Of a stretch of 30,957 bases of DNA, positions 29,979 through 30,957 are shown in pieces. Source of the stretch: Mycoemilia scoparia (taxonomy: Eukaryota > Kickxellomycota > Kickxellomycetes > Kickxellales > Kickxellaceae); the NCBI GenBank assembly GCA_027575805.1, contig JANBPU010000128.1, positions 14,666-45,622 of the forward strand, in the 5' to 3' direction. Position numbers and translations under genes: made by a program. How positions within the stretch are numbered: position 1 is the stretch's first letter; each line of letters begins with the position of its first letter. Below the pieces are notes generated by a model, which saw nothing but the letters and a program-made list of their open reading frames with translations, was not told the origin of the DNA and searched no databases.

Positions 29979-30957
29979 ATGCAGAAGTGGATGAGGGTCT
30001 TACATATTGCCATCAGGAGATTGGTTGAGCCAAGTAACACAGCGACTCCTGTATGGATCCCATCAGAAAATACACTAGAGAATTCGACCCACATCAACCT
30101 AAAGTATGATAGGCCGCGATTTGGGTAGTTATTTTTGAAGGGCTATAAAGTCACTTATTTGGCTGTGATTGTCCCTATAAATATTCACCCTTCAAAAACT
30201 TTGATCCATTTAGCTTTTATGAGCAATATATAAAATATAAGTAATAAAAAGATTGGGGAGAGATTAGACATAGATCAAGACATCACCCAGTACAAACAAA
30301 TCCAACCCATACAATGCACGGCCAGTTGGTTCTACATAAGAACATAAATTCCAAATTTCTACAGAAATCAACTCATTGACTAGTATCAATAGGGATTCCC
30401 GTTTATCAAAAGAAAAGACCTATTGGCATCAGAAGTGAATCAATTCTAATTCAATTTTTTAATTAAAAAACACTGATTACTTTAAATATATGGATCATAA
30501 TTTTTGAAGGGTGAAAGTTTACTAGCAAAACTGAACATCCATTTGGTTGTGATTGCCCCTATAATCATTCACCCTTCAAAAATTATTACCCATATGTTGG
30601 GTCTATATCGCAGAGAGGGATTGGAATCTTATTACATTGACAGACTAAAAATCGATGATGAAAACAACTTCAAACAAGAATTTCTGAAGTTATTGATGAA
30701 AGCTCCATTGTAAGTGTATAAATTTTCAGAGCTATATATACTATATAGACATAGTTTTTACGGAGATACAGACAATCATGTTGATATTAATTAATATTTT
30801 CTTCATTATTGTTCTTTTTAATGTATTATAGCATTCAGTCGAATTTGATAGTAGTGCCATCAATACAAGCCAGATATTAAATTATATGGGGTGTTCTCTG
30901 GCAAGCTCGAAGCCCTTTACTCTGGTAATTGGATACTCTGAAAAGCACTTGAATCTT
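29979..30957 (+). CDS. Unrecognised multi-exon gene (3' partial)
   Basis: Three exons join with consistent phases. 29979-30124 ends TTT GG. 30214-30240 is a 27-nt micro-exon. 30614-30709 ends CCA TT|GTAAGT. The product reads MQKWMRVLHIAIRRLVEPS..., then INLKYDRPRFG/FYEQYIKYK/EGLESYYIDRLKIDDENN, then FKQEFLKLLMKAPF. A fourth exon probably starts at 30852 (TTGATAG|T), giving AINTSQILNYMGCSLASS and continuing to the window end. An acceptor at 30831 instead meets a stop after 15 codons. The ATG at 29979 is the first in frame, though exons before 29861 cannot be excluded. The sequence is helical and charged, with no motif I recognise. One inverted-repeat element forms the first intron and another lies inside the second. 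Confidence 0.6.
30119..30211. mobile_element. Inverted-repeat element, copy 6: introner-like, coincides with an intron
   Basis: Direct repeats ATTT (30119-30122 and 30208-30211) flank GGGTAGTTATTTTTGAAGGG ... CCCTTCAAAAACTTTGATCC. The inferred intron of the surrounding gene is 30125-30213. Its donor GG|GTAGTT is inside the left terminal repeat, and its acceptor AG immediately follows the right ATTT. The spliced sequence CGATTTGGCTTTTAT has the same length and frame as the inferred empty site CGATTTAGCTTTTAT. Confidence 0.75.
30488..30595. mobile_element. Inverted-repeat MITE-like element, copy 7 (in an intron of the right-edge gene)
   Basis: Ends ATAT-GGATCATAATTTTTGAAGGG and CCCTTCAAAAATTATTACCC-ATAT, 108 bp. 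It lies inside the inferred intron 30241-30613. The interior matches copy 1 in reverse orientation almost base for base, so both are probably recent. Confidence 0.85.

Noticed and set aside
1..30957. tRNA, rRNA or CRISPR sequences
   Set aside because: No T-loop-like GGTTCRANNCC within a cloverleaf context, no rRNA-like blocks and no regularly spaced repeats were found by eye.

Overview
The window looks like nuclear DNA of a fungus, probably an early-diverging lineage (this placement is inference). The genes are eukaryotic and intron-bearing. The set combines a DUF2408/UPF0662 protein (a fungal family), a Cdc7/SepH-type septation kinase with a C-terminal helical-repeat half, Cmr1/WDR76, the Pol epsilon B-subunit, a TPC1-type mitochondrial carrier and an ARS2/Serrate protein. 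Intergenic DNA is long (up to 2.6 kb), AT- and pyrimidine-rich and full of microsatellites. No tRNA, rRNA, CRISPR or bacterial-type signals were seen.

Layout. 1-1269 (-): secreted multi-domain pacifastin-like protease-inhibitor protein, cut by the left edge. 2059-3684 (-): CMR1/WDR76 WD40 protein. 4366-7474 (-): DNA polymerase epsilon subunit 2 (DPB2/POLE2), about 13 exons. 8281-12539 (-): septation-initiation kinase, six exons. 15153-16925 (-): thiamine pyrophosphate carrier, four exons. 19572-22019 (+): UPF0662 protein, four exons. 24127-26496 (+): ARS2/SERRATE, single exon. 27127-27883 (-): unrecognised membrane/coiled-coil protein. 27954-28224 (-): possible small gene. 28893-29738 (+): unrecognised proline-rich protein with many S/T-P sites. 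29979-30957 (+): unrecognised multi-exon gene leaving at the right edge.

The genes do not form one pathway. CMR1, POLE2 and the SepH kinase serve genome maintenance and cell division, and ARS2 serves nuclear RNA metabolism. Their proximity is probably incidental.

The most interesting signal is a family of seven short inverted-repeat elements (about 90-130 bp when intact). Their ends read AT(A/T)T-GGGTRATWATTTTTGAAGGG and its reverse complement. Two lie in consecutive POLE2 introns and one lies inside a predicted intron of the right-edge gene. Another (30119-30211) appears to BE an intron: its left end supplies the GT donor, and the AG acceptor lies just after its target-site duplication. Splicing would restore the uninterrupted reading frame exactly. 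This fits an introner-like transposon caught making an intron. Also notable are the mosaic pacifastin repeats with differing reactive-site residues, and three GC-AG introns in two genes.
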